From positions 1 through 64,000 of the forward strand of contig CAJXGN010000005.1 of the NCBI GenBank assembly GCA_913053875.1: DNA of 64,000 nucleotides, read 5' to 3'. The notes below the pieces were generated by a model. It saw only the letters and a program-made list of their open reading frames with translations, ran no database searches and was not told the DNA's origin. How positions within the stretch are numbered: position 1 is the stretch's first letter; each line of letters starts with the position of its first letter. Origin of the DNA: an uncultured Agromyces sp. (GTDB taxonomy: Bacteria; Actinomycetota; Actinomycetes; Actinomycetales; Microbacteriaceae). Both the position numbers and the translations under genes were made by a program. Of this stretch, positions 51,446 through 60,552 are shown piece by piece.

Positions 51446-52130
51446 GGTGGACGGCGAACGCTGCACTGCGCACGCACAGCCCGTACAGGCAGACCTCCCA
51501 CGGTTCGCCGCCCTGGATCAGCAGGTACGGGTCATCGTCGGCGAGTGCGCGGTCCAAGAGGTCGACGTCGACCCAGTCGAGCCGGGAGTACGACGCCGTG
51601 GGGTCGAGTTCGAGGACGTCGTCGAGCACCAGCTCGGCCGTGAGCATGAGCGTGTCCTCGGGAGCATCCGTCTCGCACCCGTCGACGACGTCGCGCGCGA
51701 GCGCGACCGACTTGGCGGTTCCGCGGGCGCGTCCCTCGACGAGGCGTTCGGCCAAGCCCAGCTTGCGTGTCAGCAGGCCCTCGATCGCGTACGACAGCGG
51801 GTCGGCGAGGGAGTCCTCCACCGAGATACGCGCGGACTCCATCGGTGCGACGTTCGCGAACCCGCTGAAGTCCATGGCTTCCTCGTCGGTGACCCCTTGT
51901 CGCGCGAGCAGCGCGCTCATGAGGCTCGCGGGAATACGCATGGTTGGCGTCGAGAGCACGCCCGGGTGGCGTCGGCTCGTCTCGGTCGAACGGCGAACCC
52001 CGAGGAGCACCTCGCGACGACTCGCGTCCCGGTAGACGCACGCCGAGATGACGCAGGTCACGGCATCGAGGCTGGTCGCACGGATTGGCACGATCGCGTT
52101 CAGTGCGGGAACATTCGTGGGCTCAGCCAT
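51435..52130 (-). CDS. Unknown protein, degenerate Nudix-like fold
   Basis: 231 residues, no TM. VTCVISACVYRDASRREVLLGVRRS (25-48) looks like the first two strands of a Nudix domain, and PLSYAIEGLLTRKLGL (111-126) falls where the Nudix helix REUxEExGU should be, but the metal-binding Glu residues are gone. TAELVLDDVLEL may be the following strand. The segment 41-66 resembles residues 282-305 of the next gene upstream (shared VLxxRRS and LSxxTxRL). I infer a catalytically dead ligand-binding domain. ATG 52130 has AGGAG upstream and overlaps the preceding gene by 31 bases. Confidence 0.65.
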   Translation of the reverse strand: MAEPTNVPALNAIVPIRATSLDAVTCVISACVYRDASRREVLLGVRRSTETSRRHPGVLSTPTMRIPASLMSALLARQGVTDEEAMDFSGFANVAPMESARISVEDSLADPLSYAIEGLLTRKLGLAERLVEGRARGTAKSVALARDVVDGCETDAPEDTLMLTAELVLDDVLELDPTASYSRLDWVDVDLLDRALADDDPYLLIQGGEPWEVCLYGLCVRSAAFAVHHAA

Positions 52131-53509
52131 GACTTCTCCTGCGTGAGTAGGTGATTGAGGTCGAGTGGTGCCGTCTGGCGGCGCTGAATGAGTTCGCAGC
52201 TCTCGAGGTAGGCGCGCTCGTCTACCAGTTCGAAGTCCTGGCTCGACTGGATGACCCGCTCCACCTCGGACTGGTGCCTGCCGCCGGCGTGGTTCAGGTC
52301 CAACGTGAACACTGCGAAGCCCAGCTGGTGTCCCTGGCCGTGGTCGAGCACGGCGAAGCCCTCGTAGTTCATGCGCTCGATGGCGTCGTCGATGGCCAGG
52401 GAGAGCTCGATCTCCCTGGCAGCGGCGCTCTCGAAGGCCTCGACCGGGACTCCGAGTTCGTGGGGTTGGTTGTACGCGCGCCACACGGCGCCGCCATCGA
52501 GCGGATCGACAGCATCGCGGTCGGCACGGATGCGCTGCCGCTCCGTGTCATCGGCGGCCAGCCGCAGCGCTGCGGCCAGCATGTCGTCCGGCTGCAGCCG
52601 GGCGGTGAGCATGCTGAGCCGCTTCGGATCGTTCTCCGCGTACTGCGAGCGGCGCTTCAGCACAACCGATGCGCCGCCCATTTCACGGCAGCGAGCGATG
52701 ACCGCAGCGATCGGCAGCATCACGTCTGGCTTGCCGGCGCTCGTGCCGTACTTGCGCACGCTGCTCATTACGACCGCTGGCTGATCTTCGACCGGGCCAT
52801 GTGCGGTGACCCGTTTGCAGGTGATCTCGTTCAGGGTGAGGAGCCGGTTGAGGTGCTGGAAGGTGTCGAACCAGCCGTCCACGACGGCGTGGTCGGCCTC
52901 CTCGACTCGTGAGATGAGTATGGGGTCGGGCTTCGGGTCTTGCCCGACGCGGGGGAGGTCCTCGAGGATGTAGCGCTCGGAGTCGACGCGAACGAGGCAG
53001 CCGTAGTACGGCACAGGCATCTCGTGGACGAACTGGGCCACCTGGCCCGTGTTTTCCTCGCCTGCAAGGCGCGGCAACATGTTGCTCAGCTCGGTGATGG
53101 CGCGGTGCCAGCGACTCCGCATGCGCAGCTGGTCGGGCGAGCCGATGCCGAGGTGATGCCGGGCCGGCGTCACGTATGTCAGGTGCGTGGGGTCGGTGAT
53201 CGTCGTGCCGTCCGCGGCGGCACGGATGGCATTCAGCAGGTGAAGCGGGACGATGCCGATGATGTCGACCTTGGTTGCCTCGAGGATCGCGGATGCGAGT
53301 TCGGCCGGGTTCGGGATTCCGGACTCCGGAGTCCTCGGCCGTGAATGCGTCGCCCAGAACGCGACTCCCGCGGCACCGACGCAGCCGCCGATCACAAGTC
53401 CCGCCGCCAGGCTCGGGAGGTCACTGCCGATCACGACGGAGATAACGGCCAGGGCGAGCCCACCCACGGTCGCGATACCCAGAATCCAGGGCACGTAGCT
53501 CCTGCTCAT
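52100..53509 (-). CDS. Two-TM protein with two unknown cytoplasmic domains
   Basis: 469 residues. An N-terminal hairpin of two TM helices (about 6-26 and 34-53), then a domain at 70-225 with ILEATKVDIIGIVPLHLLNAI, RWHRAITELSNML and YYGCLVRVDSERYILEDLPRVG, reminiscent of degenerate phospholipase-D-like domains in signalling proteins. A second domain from about 235 (VVLKRRSQYAENDPKRLSMLTARL at 282-305, LGFAVFTLDL near 396) looks like the Nudix-like domain of its operon partner. The C-terminal 50 residues are helical. First gene of a three-gene operon with overlapping ends. ATG 53509 follows TAGGCT by six bases. Function is unknown. Confidence 0.7.
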   Translation of the reverse strand: MSRSYVPWILGIATVGGLALAVISVVIGSDLPSLAAGLVIGGCVGAAGVAFWATHSRPRTPESGIPNPAELASAILEATKVDIIGIVPLHLLNAIRAAADGTTITDPTHLTYVTPARHHLGIGSPDQLRMRSRWHRAITELSNMLPRLAGEENTGQVAQFVHEMPVPYYGCLVRVDSERYILEDLPRVGQDPKPDPILISRVEEADHAVVDGWFDTFQHLNRLLTLNEITCKRVTAHGPVEDQPAVVMSSVRKYGTSAGKPDVMLPIAAVIARCREMGGASVVLKRRSQYAENDPKRLSMLTARLQPDDMLAAALRLAADDTERQRIRADRDAVDPLDGGAVWRAYNQPHELGVPVEAFESAAAREIELSLAIDDAIERMNYEGFAVLDHGQGHQLGFAVFTLDLNHAGGRHQSEVERVIQSSQDFELVDERAYLESCELIQRRQTAPLDLNHLLTQEKSWLSPRMFPH

Positions 53510-53515
53510 GAGCGG

Positions 53516-53544
53516 AGCCTAATGGCTGCAAAGTTCTCTGTGGA
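53516..53544 (-). promoter_or_regulatory. Promoter of the three-gene unknown operon
   Basis: On the minus strand TCCACA (53544 to 53539), 17 bases, TAGGCT (53521 to 53516), then six bases to ATG 53509. This is one of the few leaderless promoters here with a -35-like hexamer. Confidence 0.55.
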
Positions 53545-53583
53545 GCGCCGAATCGCGGATGGGTCGGCTGCAGTTGGGATATG

Positions 53584-53599
53584 CCCCCGAACTGGGGGG
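53584..53599. repeat. CCCCCGAACTGGGGGG element, copy 2
   Basis: A near-palindrome like those at 42970 and 54070; it lies 24 bases past the stop of the monooxygenase gene and upstream of the unknown operon. Confidence 0.4.
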
Positions 53600-53622
53600 C
53601 TGGCGGCGGGCTGACGCTCAGC

Positions 53623-53964
53623 TCACCAGAGCGAGTGCACGACCTGCGCGGGGTTCCAGATGACGTGCTCGCCGATCTCCGTCAGGGTGCCGAGGTCGAC
53701 CGTGTCGGGGTCCGAGCCGGCGATGCGGAGGTGGTTCTCCCAGCCGGCCTGCGAGGCGAAGACCTCGGTCACGAGCACGACGATCTTCCCAGCGTCCTCG
53801 CCCTTGGCGACCGAGTACTGCACGAGCGCCTCGGCGCCCTCGCGCGGGTGGACCCGTTCCATCCAGGCGGCGTGTCGGGCGAAGAAGTCGTCGACCTCGG
53901 CCTCGCGCTCCGGCGGGAAGCGGAAGACGGCGAAGAACTGCGTGGTGTCGGTGAGCTGGCTCAT
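53623..53964 (-). CDS. Antibiotic-biosynthesis-monooxygenase-like (ABM/dimeric alpha-beta barrel) protein
   Basis: 113 residues. FFAVFRFPPEREAEVDDFFARHAAWMERV and KIVVLVTEVFASQAGWENHLRI fit a dimeric alpha-beta barrel (ABM or EthD-like). These small enzymes include quinol monooxygenases and signalling-quinone modifiers, but no catalytic residue is diagnostic. ATG 53964 is strongly supported by AGGAGG six bases upstream. Divergent from the nitrilase gene. Confidence 0.75.
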   Translation of the reverse strand: MSQLTDTTQFFAVFRFPPEREAEVDDFFARHAAWMERVHPREGAEALVQYSVAKGEDAGKIVVLVTEVFASQAGWENHLRIAGSDPDTVDLGTLTEIGEHVIWNPAQVVHSLW

Positions 53965-54069
53965 GTCGACCTCCTGGTCGAGGGTGCTCGGAGTGGCGGC
54001 GCTGCCGTCTCCGACCATACCGGCGACCGTCTCACGACGACGGGAATGCGCCGATCGGTCGGAATTCGG

Positions 54070-54083
54070 CCCCCGAAGTGGGG
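54070..54083. repeat. CCCCCGAAGTGGGG element, copy 3
   Basis: Third copy of the C-run/GAAST/G-run element, in the 190-base gap between the divergent monooxygenase and nitrilase genes. Confidence 0.4.
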
Positions 54084-54154
54084 CGGCGGGCGAGGTGAAC
54101 GAGGAGTAACGTCCGAACGGAGCGCCCGACCCGATGCCGCGGAGGTGATCGCGC

Positions 54155-55090
54155 ATGAAAGCCGCGATCGTGCAGTACCCGCCCGTCTTCCTCGACCTCG
54201 AACGCACCCTCGAACACGCCGTGCGGCACATCGAGGAGGCCGCCGGGCTCGGCGCAGAGCTGATCGTGTTCCCCGAGGCGTGGTTCCCCGGCTACCCGAT
54301 CTGGGTCCAGCGCGCTCGCCCGGAGGGCGACCTGGACATGGTCGTCGCGCTCGTCAGCCGCCTGCAGGACAACGCCGTCGACCTGGCATCCGATGACCTC
54401 GCACCTGTGCGGGCTGCGGCACGTGAGCACGGCGTCGTCGTGGTCGCGGCCCATCAGGAGATCGACCGCGCGCACAGCGGCACGATCTTCAACAGCGTCG
54501 CGATCATCGACGCCGACGGCACGATCCTGAACAACCACCGCAAGGTCATGCCGACGCTCGGGGAGCGCATGGTGTGGGGGTTCGGGGATGCCTCGACGAT
54601 CCGGGTCGTCGAGACCGCGGTAGGGCGCGTGGGCGCGTTGCTGTGCTGGGAGAACCTCATGCCGCTCGCGCGCTACGCGCTGTACGCGCAGATGCCGGAG
54701 ATCTACGTCGCGCCCACGGCCGACGTGGGGGAGGGCTGGCAGGCGAGCATGCAGCACATCGCCCGGGAGAGCTGCGCGTACGTGCTCGCCGGCTCGACGA
54801 GCTGGCGGCTCGGCGACCTGCCCGACGACGTGCCGTTCCGCGACCGGCTCGTCGACGACGAGGAGGCGTGGATCAGCCCCGGTGAGGCGGTCGTGTACGA
54901 GCCATTCGGGCCCGCGATCGCCGGGCCCATGCGCCGCGAGCGTGGGCTGCTCGTCGCCGAGCTCGACCTCGAGAAGTGCCGCCTGCCGCGTTCGTGGTTC
55001 GACGTCACGGGCCACTACGCCCGGCCCGACCTGTTTCGGCTCGAGGTGGACACGGCGCCCCAGTCGCCGGTGCGGTTCAGCGCAGGCTGA
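54155..55090 (+). CDS. Nitrilase (branch 1 carbon-nitrogen hydrolase)
   Basis: 311 residues. Triad Glu41 (FPEAWFPGYP), Lys130 (NHRKVMPT) and Cys164 (LLCWENLMPL); the CWEN sequence and FPGYP are typical of true nitrilases, which convert nitriles to acids and ammonia, rather than amidases. ERMVWGFGD before the Cys is also diagnostic. The start has an excellent Shine-Dalgarno, GGAGGTGAT, and TAACGT at 54106-54111 may be the -10. Substrates are unknown. Confidence 0.9.
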   Translation: MKAAIVQYPPVFLDLERTLEHAVRHIEEAAGLGAELIVFPEAWFPGYPIWVQRARPEGDLDMVVALVSRLQDNAVDLASDDLAPVRAAAREHGVVVVAAHQEIDRAHSGTIFNSVAIIDADGTILNNHRKVMPTLGERMVWGFGDASTIRVVETAVGRVGALLCWENLMPLARYALYAQMPEIYVAPTADVGEGWQASMQHIARESCAYVLAGSTSWRLGDLPDDVPFRDRLVDDEEAWISPGEAVVYEPFGPAIAGPMRRERGLLVAELDLEKCRLPRSWFDVTGHYARPDLFRLEVDTAPQSPVRFSAG

Positions 55091-55238
55091 CGGCGACCGG
55101 TCCGCCGCCCTTCCTCCCGCCGCGCCGCCGGCGTGCCGGAGGCCGCCGAAACGCACCTCGCTAGTGTGGGTCGGGATCATCAACCGTCGAAGAGGAAGTC
55201 GGCCGTCGACAGCTGAGTCGGCCGCAGGGAGTTTCCCG

Positions 55239-57218
55239 ATGACCACAACCGATCGTCCCGCCCCTCCGGCCAACCAGCCGCCGGAGAAGAAGCCGAAGAA
55301 GATCCTGCGGGACTTCCTGCATCCGGCATTGATCCCCGGAATCGGCGTGGAGGACACCCCACGCAAGTTCAGTACGAACTGGCTCGTCTTCGGCATCGCC
55401 GGTGCCCTCGTGCTCGCCGTCGTGATCTGGGGATTCGCCGACCCCGAGGGCATGGGCGCGGCCGGCTCCGCCTCGCTGGGCTGGGTCACGACCAACTTCG
55501 GCTGGCTGTTCTCGGCGCTCGCGATCATCTGCTTCGGCTTCATGATGGCGGTGGGCTACGGGCGCACGGGCGGCATCCGCCTCGGCGCCGACGACGAGGC
55601 GCCGGAGTTCTCCACGGTGTCGTGGATCGCGATGCTGTTCGCCGCAGGCATGGGCATCGGGCTCCTCTTCTGGGGTCCGGCCGAGCCGCTGGCGTTCTTC
55701 AACACGGTGCCGCCCGGGTTCGACGCCGAGGCGGGCAGCCGGGAGGCGATGTTCCACGCGCTGGCCCAGGCGAACCTGCACTGGGGCCCGCTGGCGTGGG
55801 CGTTCTACGCCGTCGTCGGCGGGGCGATCGCCTACGCGGCGTACCGACGCGGGCGCGCACCGCTCATCTCCGCGATCTTCCGCCCGATCTTCGGCGAGAA
55901 GACCGACGGGCCGCTCGGCAGCGTCATCGACATCTTCGCGATCATCGTGACGCTCTTCGGCACGGGCGTCACGCTCGGCATGGGCACCCTCCAGATCGCG
56001 AGCGGCCTCGAGATCGTCACCGGTGCGGGCCCGTTCGGCAACGGTGCGATCATCGTGATCATCACGCTGCTCACGGCCGCGTTCGTGGTCTCGGCGGTGT
56101 CGGGCATCAAGCGGGGCATCCGCGCGCTGTCGAACGTCAACATGGTGGTCGCGGGCGTCATCGGCATCTTCGTCTTCGTCGCGGGGCCGACCCTCTTCCT
56201 GCTCAACCTCATTCCGGCCAGCATGTCGGCGTTCTTCGGCGACCTCTGGATCATGCTCACGCGCAACCCGGCGCAGGGCGAGGACGCGGCGTCGTTCATG
56301 GCCGCGTGGCAGAACTACTACTGGGCGTGGTGGATCTCGTGGTCGCCCTTCGTGGGCATGTTCATCGCGAAGATCTCGCGCGGGCGCACGCTGCGCCAGT
56401 TCGCCACCGTGGTGATCCTCGTGCCGTCGGCGGTCTGCATCGTGTGGTTCGCCATCCTCGGCGGCACCGCGATGCTGTTCGAGGAGCAGGGCCTCGGCAT
56501 CAGCGAGAGCGGGTCGGATGGTGCGCTGTTCGCGGTGCTCTCGAACCTGCCGTTCGGGGCGATCGTCTCGGTGCTCGCGATGATCTCGATCGTGCTGTTC
56601 TTCGTGACCTCGGCCGACTCGGCCGCGATCGTGATGGGCTCGATGAGCCAGCGCGGCAAGCCCGAGCCCTCGACCTGGGTCACCGTGACCTGGGGCGTGC
56701 TGCTCGGTGCGGCCGCGCTCGCGCTGCTGCTCGTGGGCGGCGACACGGCGCTGTCGGGCCTGCAGTCGATCATGGTGGTGACGGCGTTGCCGTTCGCGGT
56801 CGTGCTGATCGGCATCATGATCGCGTGGGCGAAGGACCTGCGCACCGATCCGTACATGCTGCGGCGCAGGTACGCGAAGGCGGCCATCGCGCAGGGCGTG
56901 CGGCTCGGCATCGCCAAGCACGGCGACGACTTCGTGTTCGGCGCGACCGAGGTCGCCCAGGACGAGGGCGCCGGTGCCGGCTTCGACAGCACCGACCCCG
57001 AGCTGGTCGAGTGGTACGAGACGGCGACGGGCACCGTCAAGGTCGTGACCGCCGACGACGTCGCGCGCACCCTCGAGCCCGGCCACATCGAGAAGCCCGG
57101 CCCGGTCGACCCGCATCACACCGCCTCGGGCGACGCCTCGCTCACCGTCGGCGAGAACCGCGCGGCCGAGCGCGCGGAGCGACGGAGGAAGGCGCACGAG
57201 GAGGAACCCGAGGACTGA
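55239..57218 (+). CDS. BCCT-family betaine transporter
   Basis: 659 residues, 12 TM helices. The glycine-rich AAGMGIGLLFWGPAEP stretch in TM3 is the Na+-coupled betaine-type motif, and WAWWISWSPFVGMFIAKISRGR in TM8 carries the Trp box. The 100-residue charged C-terminus (ending AERAERRRKAHEEEPED) resembles the osmosensing tail of BetP. It probably imports glycine betaine or a similar osmolyte under hyperosmotic stress. ATG 55239 follows GCAGGGAG; TAGTGT at 55162-55167 may be the -10, giving a leader of about 65 bases. Confidence 0.9.
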   Translation: MTTTDRPAPPANQPPEKKPKKILRDFLHPALIPGIGVEDTPRKFSTNWLVFGIAGALVLAVVIWGFADPEGMGAAGSASLGWVTTNFGWLFSALAIICFGFMMAVGYGRTGGIRLGADDEAPEFSTVSWIAMLFAAGMGIGLLFWGPAEPLAFFNTVPPGFDAEAGSREAMFHALAQANLHWGPLAWAFYAVVGGAIAYAAYRRGRAPLISAIFRPIFGEKTDGPLGSVIDIFAIIVTLFGTGVTLGMGTLQIASGLEIVTGAGPFGNGAIIVIITLLTAAFVVSAVSGIKRGIRALSNVNMVVAGVIGIFVFVAGPTLFLLNLIPASMSAFFGDLWIMLTRNPAQGEDAASFMAAWQNYYWAWWISWSPFVGMFIAKISRGRTLRQFATVVILVPSAVCIVWFAILGGTAMLFEEQGLGISESGSDGALFAVLSNLPFGAIVSVLAMISIVLFFVTSADSAAIVMGSMSQRGKPEPSTWVTVTWGVLLGAAALALLLVGGDTALSGLQSIMVVTALPFAVVLIGIMIAWAKDLRTDPYMLRRRYAKAAIAQGVRLGIAKHGDDFVFGATEVAQDEGAGAGFDSTDPELVEWYETATGTVKVVTADDVARTLEPGHIEKPGPVDPHHTASGDASLTVGENRAAERAERRRKAHEEEPED

Positions 57219-57235
57219 CGCGCCTCGCGACCCCA

Positions 57236-57269
57236 GAGGGGCTCCTCGCCGTTCGGTGAGGGGCCTCTC
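57236..57269 (+). terminator. Terminator hairpin after BCCT gene
   Basis: A 15-base stem (57236-57250 with 57255-57269), three G-U pairs and a GTTC tetraloop, 18 bases after the stop. No T-run follows. Confidence 0.65.
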
Positions 57270-57366
57270 GCGTTGCCCCGCCGTCGGCGTTCGCGCGGGG
57301 CTCAGCGCACCGCGCCCGCCACCGGGTCGGCCACCCCTGTGGGCCGTGGCCGGCGGCGGGCGCGGT

Positions 57367-57579
57367 TCAGCGCATGCTGACCGCGAGCGAACCTCCACCC
57401 GCACCGCGGTCGGCGGGCGAGGTCGGGGCGATCGCGTCGGGCTGCGCGGTGACCATGCCGCAGCCGGCGAGGGCGAGCACGATCGGCACGACCGCGATGG
57501 CGCGTCGCAGTCGGTGATCGTGTCGCACGTATCGGGTCGGCGTCGGCATGGTGGTCGCGGTTCGTGTGGGGTTCGTCAT
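57367..57579 (-). CDS. Small predicted lipoprotein
   Basis: 70 residues. A Thr/Arg-rich N-terminus (28 residues, unusually long), a hydrophobic AIAVVPIVLALAGC with lipobox LAGC, and a 25-residue mature tail (MVTAQPDAIAPTSPADRGAG). Such short lipoproteins are easily missed and have no known role. ATG 57579 follows GGAGCAG. Divergent from the LuxR regulator, with a 248-base gap containing promoter candidates only. It could also be a non-coding stretch; the lipobox and Shine-Dalgarno favour a gene. Confidence 0.55.
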   Translation of the reverse strand: MTNPTRTATTMPTPTRYVRHDHRLRRAIAVVPIVLALAGCGMVTAQPDAIAPTSPADRGAGGGSLAVSMR

Positions 57580-57827
57580 CGTCTGCTCCAGGGTGTCTGG
57601 GGGAACCTCGGGTGACGCGACCGAGTCTGGTGCGCCGTGGAGCGTCCGCGACAGGTGTCGAGCGGCCCAAGAGGCGGTCGTGGACGGCCCAAACCGCGCG
57701 GCGGACCAGTCCGCACGAGCCGAGCGCGGGGACGTGTGGCTCGAACGGGGGGCACGCGCTCCGCGAACCGGTGCCGGTAGCGTTGCCCCCAGAAAACGAC
57801 GGCTGCTCACTATCGGCAGGGGATCCG

Positions 57828-60464
57828 ATGGCACGACAGGCACGCGCGGCCGATCGCGGTGGCCGCAGACCCGGAATGCGCACGGACCTGCTCATCGGAC
57901 GCGACGCCGAGCTGGTGCGCATCCGGAACTCGCTGCGCGGTCGTGGCGCGATACTGGTCGGCCCTGCCGGCGTCGGCAAGACCCGGCTCGCGCACGTCGT
58001 CGGCGGTGAGCGGGCGGATGCCGACGTGTACCGCGTCCGCGGCGCCGCATCCGTCGCATCGATGCCGCTCGACTCGATCGTCGCGACCATCGAGCCGCAG
58101 ACGACGGAGGATCCGACCACGGCCGCCATCACCGTGCTGCGGCAGCGACGTCGGGCCCGCCCGCAGGTGCTGATCGTCGACGATGCGCACCTCTTCGACG
58201 AGGAGTCCGCGCGCGTGATCGCGCACCTGGTCGACGTGATCGGATGTGGTGCGGTCGTCACCCAGCGTGCGGGGGAGCGGTGCCCGGAGCCGTTCACGAT
58301 GCTCTGGAAGGACGAGGTGCTCGAGCGCATCGAAGTCGAGCCGCTGTCGCCCGAGTCGGTGACGCGGCTGGCGTCGGAGATGGTCGGCGCCGCGCTCGAC
58401 CGTGCTGCGGAGGAGTGGATCGTCGAGGCCGCTCGCGGCCTGCCCCTGTGCGTGCGCGAGCTGGTCGCCGCGGCGATCGAGGACGGCGACCTGGTGGTCG
58501 GCTCGGACGCTGCGCGGCTCGCGGGCCCGGCGCGAACGGCCGCGCCGCCACGATTGCGCGAGGTGATCGGTGGGCAGGTGGAGCGGCTCGACGAGGCATC
58601 CCATCGGGCCCTCGCCGCCCTGGAGTTCGGACAGCCCGTTCCCGAGGAGGTGCTCGCGCGCGTCGCGCCCACGTCGTCGCTCGATGCCCTCCGTGAGCGG
58701 GGGATGGCATCAGACGGCGCGGCCGGCGTCGAGCTCGGGCATCCGCTGCACGGCGAGGTCGCTGCGGCGGCGCTCGCGCCGGAGGTCCGGGACGATGTGC
58801 GACGGGTCCTCGCGGAGGCGCTCGCCGAGATCGACCCTGCCCGGTCGGTCGTGCTCCTGCTCGAATCCGGAGGGCCGCTCGGGCCGGAGCTGCTCCGTCG
58901 CGCGCTGGAGCGCGCGCTCTCGGTGCAGCGCGTCGACCTCGCGCGCGTGATCGCGACCGCGCTCGCGAGCGTGGAGCGATCGCCGCACACGCTGGCGCTC
59001 ACCGCCGAGCTGACCGCCATGACGCAGGACTGGGTGACTGCCGATCGGCTCTTCGACGAGGCGCGCTCGGCGGCCACGGGCGACGACGAGATCGCCGATG
59101 TGGCATGCGCCGAGTCGCGCGCCCGGTTCGAGTTCGGCCACGACGTCGCCGCCGCTCGGGAGGTCGCCGCCGCCGCACGCGCGCGCCTCCGAGGCGCCGC
59201 GGCCGACGCCGTCGCGGCGTACGAGATGCGCACGCGGATGTTCGTCGAGCCGCTGGACCCGGTGTGGGAGTTCTTCGACGCGCACGTGGGCGACGACGAC
59301 CTGCGCTGGGGGTCGACGGGCGTGGTCGCCGTCGACGCGGTGACGAGTGCGTGGAAGACGGGTCACGTGGGCCGTGGGATGGCCGTCGCCGAACAGGCAG
59401 GCGACCTGCCGGGCCAGCGCATGTACGAGCGGCTGCGACTGTGGAACAGCCACGTCGCGCTGGCCACCTGGGCCGAGGGGACCGCGGCCGCGCGGGAAGC
59501 CTGGGTCATGCTCGCCGAGACCGCCGCGCAGAGCGGCAACCCCGCGGGCGAGGTACTCGTACCGGGGGCGCAGTTGCTCATCGCGGCCCGTCGAGGTCGG
59601 GCCGGGGAAGCCGCCCGCGCGCTGCTCGAGACGGAGCGGTCCGCACGGGGCGGCGCAAATCGCATCCACGCGCCGGTCATCTTCGCCGAGTACGCCGTCG
59701 CGCTCGCGTCGCAGCGCGTGCCCGCGGACGACGTCCGGGGCATCCTCGCCGACCTCGCCGAACCGATCGCCGACGGGCGTGTGCAGAGCGAAGCACTGCA
59801 GCACCTCGCGCTCGGACGCCTCGCCTTCCGGGAGCACGGCGCGGCGGCTGCGCGCGTGCACCTCGAGCGCGGTGTCGAGGTCGCGCGACGCCAGCACACG
59901 CGGCTCTACGAGCTGCTCTGCCACCGGGAGCGCGTCATGCTCGTCGGCGCGGACGACCGAGTCGTCGCGCGGATGGACGAGATCGCCCGCATCGCCGACA
60001 TCCCGGGCGGCGGCCTGCCCGGCATCATCGCCGACGAGGCACGCGCGGTGGTGGCGACGGATGCCGCTGGGCTCGACGAGGTGGCGCTGCGGGCAGCGGT
60101 GTTCGGTGCGGACGCGATCGCCTGGGAGGCATCCGTTCGCTCGCATGCCCTGCATCGCGCAGCCGGTCGGGCGGCAGAGTCGCTCATCGCCGAACTGCGG
60201 GTGCGGCAGGTCGCACCGATCTTCGCGGAGCAGTGGATCGCGGCGAAGCCGGTCGTCTCGATCCTGAGCGAACGCGAGCACGAGGTGCTCGCCGAGGTCG
60301 CGGCCGGCGCCTCGAACGCCGAGGTCGCCGAGCGCCTGTTCCTCTCGCCGCACACGGTCAAGCGCCACCTCGAGCGCATCTACGCCCGCACCGGCCTGCG
60401 CGACCGCGCCGCGCTGGCCGACCTCCTGGCCCGCGCCCGACTCGACGAGTTCCCCGTCGACTGA
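57828..60464 (+). CDS. LuxR-family regulator with AAA/NACHT-like NTPase (LAL/MalT-type)
   Basis: 878 residues. N-terminal P-loop NTPase with Walker [10 protein letters not shown] near 45 and Walker [13 protein letters not shown] near 110; a long helical, TPR-like middle; and a C-terminal HTH at about 810-870: [53 protein letters not shown]. It is an ATP-dependent transcription activator whose inducer is unknown. ATG 57828 follows CAGGGG; TAGCGT at 57778-57783 could be the -10. The divergent lipoprotein is the nearest possible target. Confidence 0.88.
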   Translation: MARQARAADRGGRRPGMRTDLLIGRDAELVRIRNSLRGRGAILVGPAGVGKTRLAHVVGGERADADVYRVRGAASVASMPLDSIVATIEPQTTEDPTTAAITVLRQRRRARPQVLIVDDAHLFDEESARVIAHLVDVIGCGAVVTQRAGERCPEPFTMLWKDEVLERIEVEPLSPESVTRLASEMVGAALDRAAEEWIVEAARGLPLCVRELVAAAIEDGDLVVGSDAARLAGPARTAAPPRLREVIGGQVERLDEASHRALAALEFGQPVPEEVLARVAPTSSLDALRERGMASDGAAGVELGHPLHGEVAAAALAPEVRDDVRRVLAEALAEIDPARSVVLLLESGGPLGPELLRRALERALSVQRVDLARVIATALASVERSPHTLALTAELTAMTQDWVTADRLFDEARSAATGDDEIADVACAESRARFEFGHDVAAAREVAAAARARLRGAAADAVAAYEMRTRMFVEPLDPVWEFFDAHVGDDDLRWGSTGVVAVDAVTSAWKTGHVGRGMAVAEQAGDLPGQRMYERLRLWNSHVALATWAEGTAAAREAWVMLAETAAQSGNPAGEVLVPGAQLLIAARRGRAGEAARALLETERSARGGANRIHAPVIFAEYAVALASQRVPADDVRGILADLAEPIADGRVQSEALQHLALGRLAFREHGAAAARVHLERGVEVARRQHTRLYELLCHRERVMLVGADDRVVARMDEIARIADIPGGGLPGIIADEARAVVATDAAGLDEVALRAAVFGADAIAWEASVRSHALHRAAGRAAESLIAELRVRQVAPIFAEQWIAAKPVVSILSEREHEVLAEVAAGASNAEVAERLFLSPHTVKRHLERIYARTGLRDRAALADLLARARLDEFPVD

Positions 60465-60497
60465 GTCGCCGGGCGCGGAGCGGTCGGGACGAGGCCC

Positions 60498-60519
60498 GCG
60501 GATGCCCCGGGGCATCCGC
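60498..60519. terminator. 22-base perfect palindrome built from two GGATGCC/GGCATCC copies
   Basis: The core CGGATGCCCCGGGGCATCCG (60499-60518) plus one flanking pair is fully self-complementary. It lies 33 bases after the LuxR stop and 18 bases before the prfB -10 element, so it can act as a terminator (nine-base stem with a tight loop) or as a protein-binding site. Confidence 0.55.
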
Positions 60520-60536
60520 TCGCCCGCCCGCGCCGG

Positions 60537-60542
60537 TAGGCT
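60537..60542 (+). promoter_or_regulatory. TAGGCT -10 of prfB
   Basis: Ten bases before ATG 60553; predicts a leader of at most a few bases. Confidence 0.45.
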
Positions 60543-60552
60543 GGACCCCGAC

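Noticed and set aside
55091..55238. Osmoregulatory riboswitch before the BCCT gene
   Set aside because: The leader has a repeated GTCGGCCG but no conserved riboswitch core that I can identify.
55161..57404. 747-residue minus-strand frame opposite the BCCT carrier
   Set aside because: Low-complexity antisense translation; the plus strand encodes a complete 12-TM transporter.
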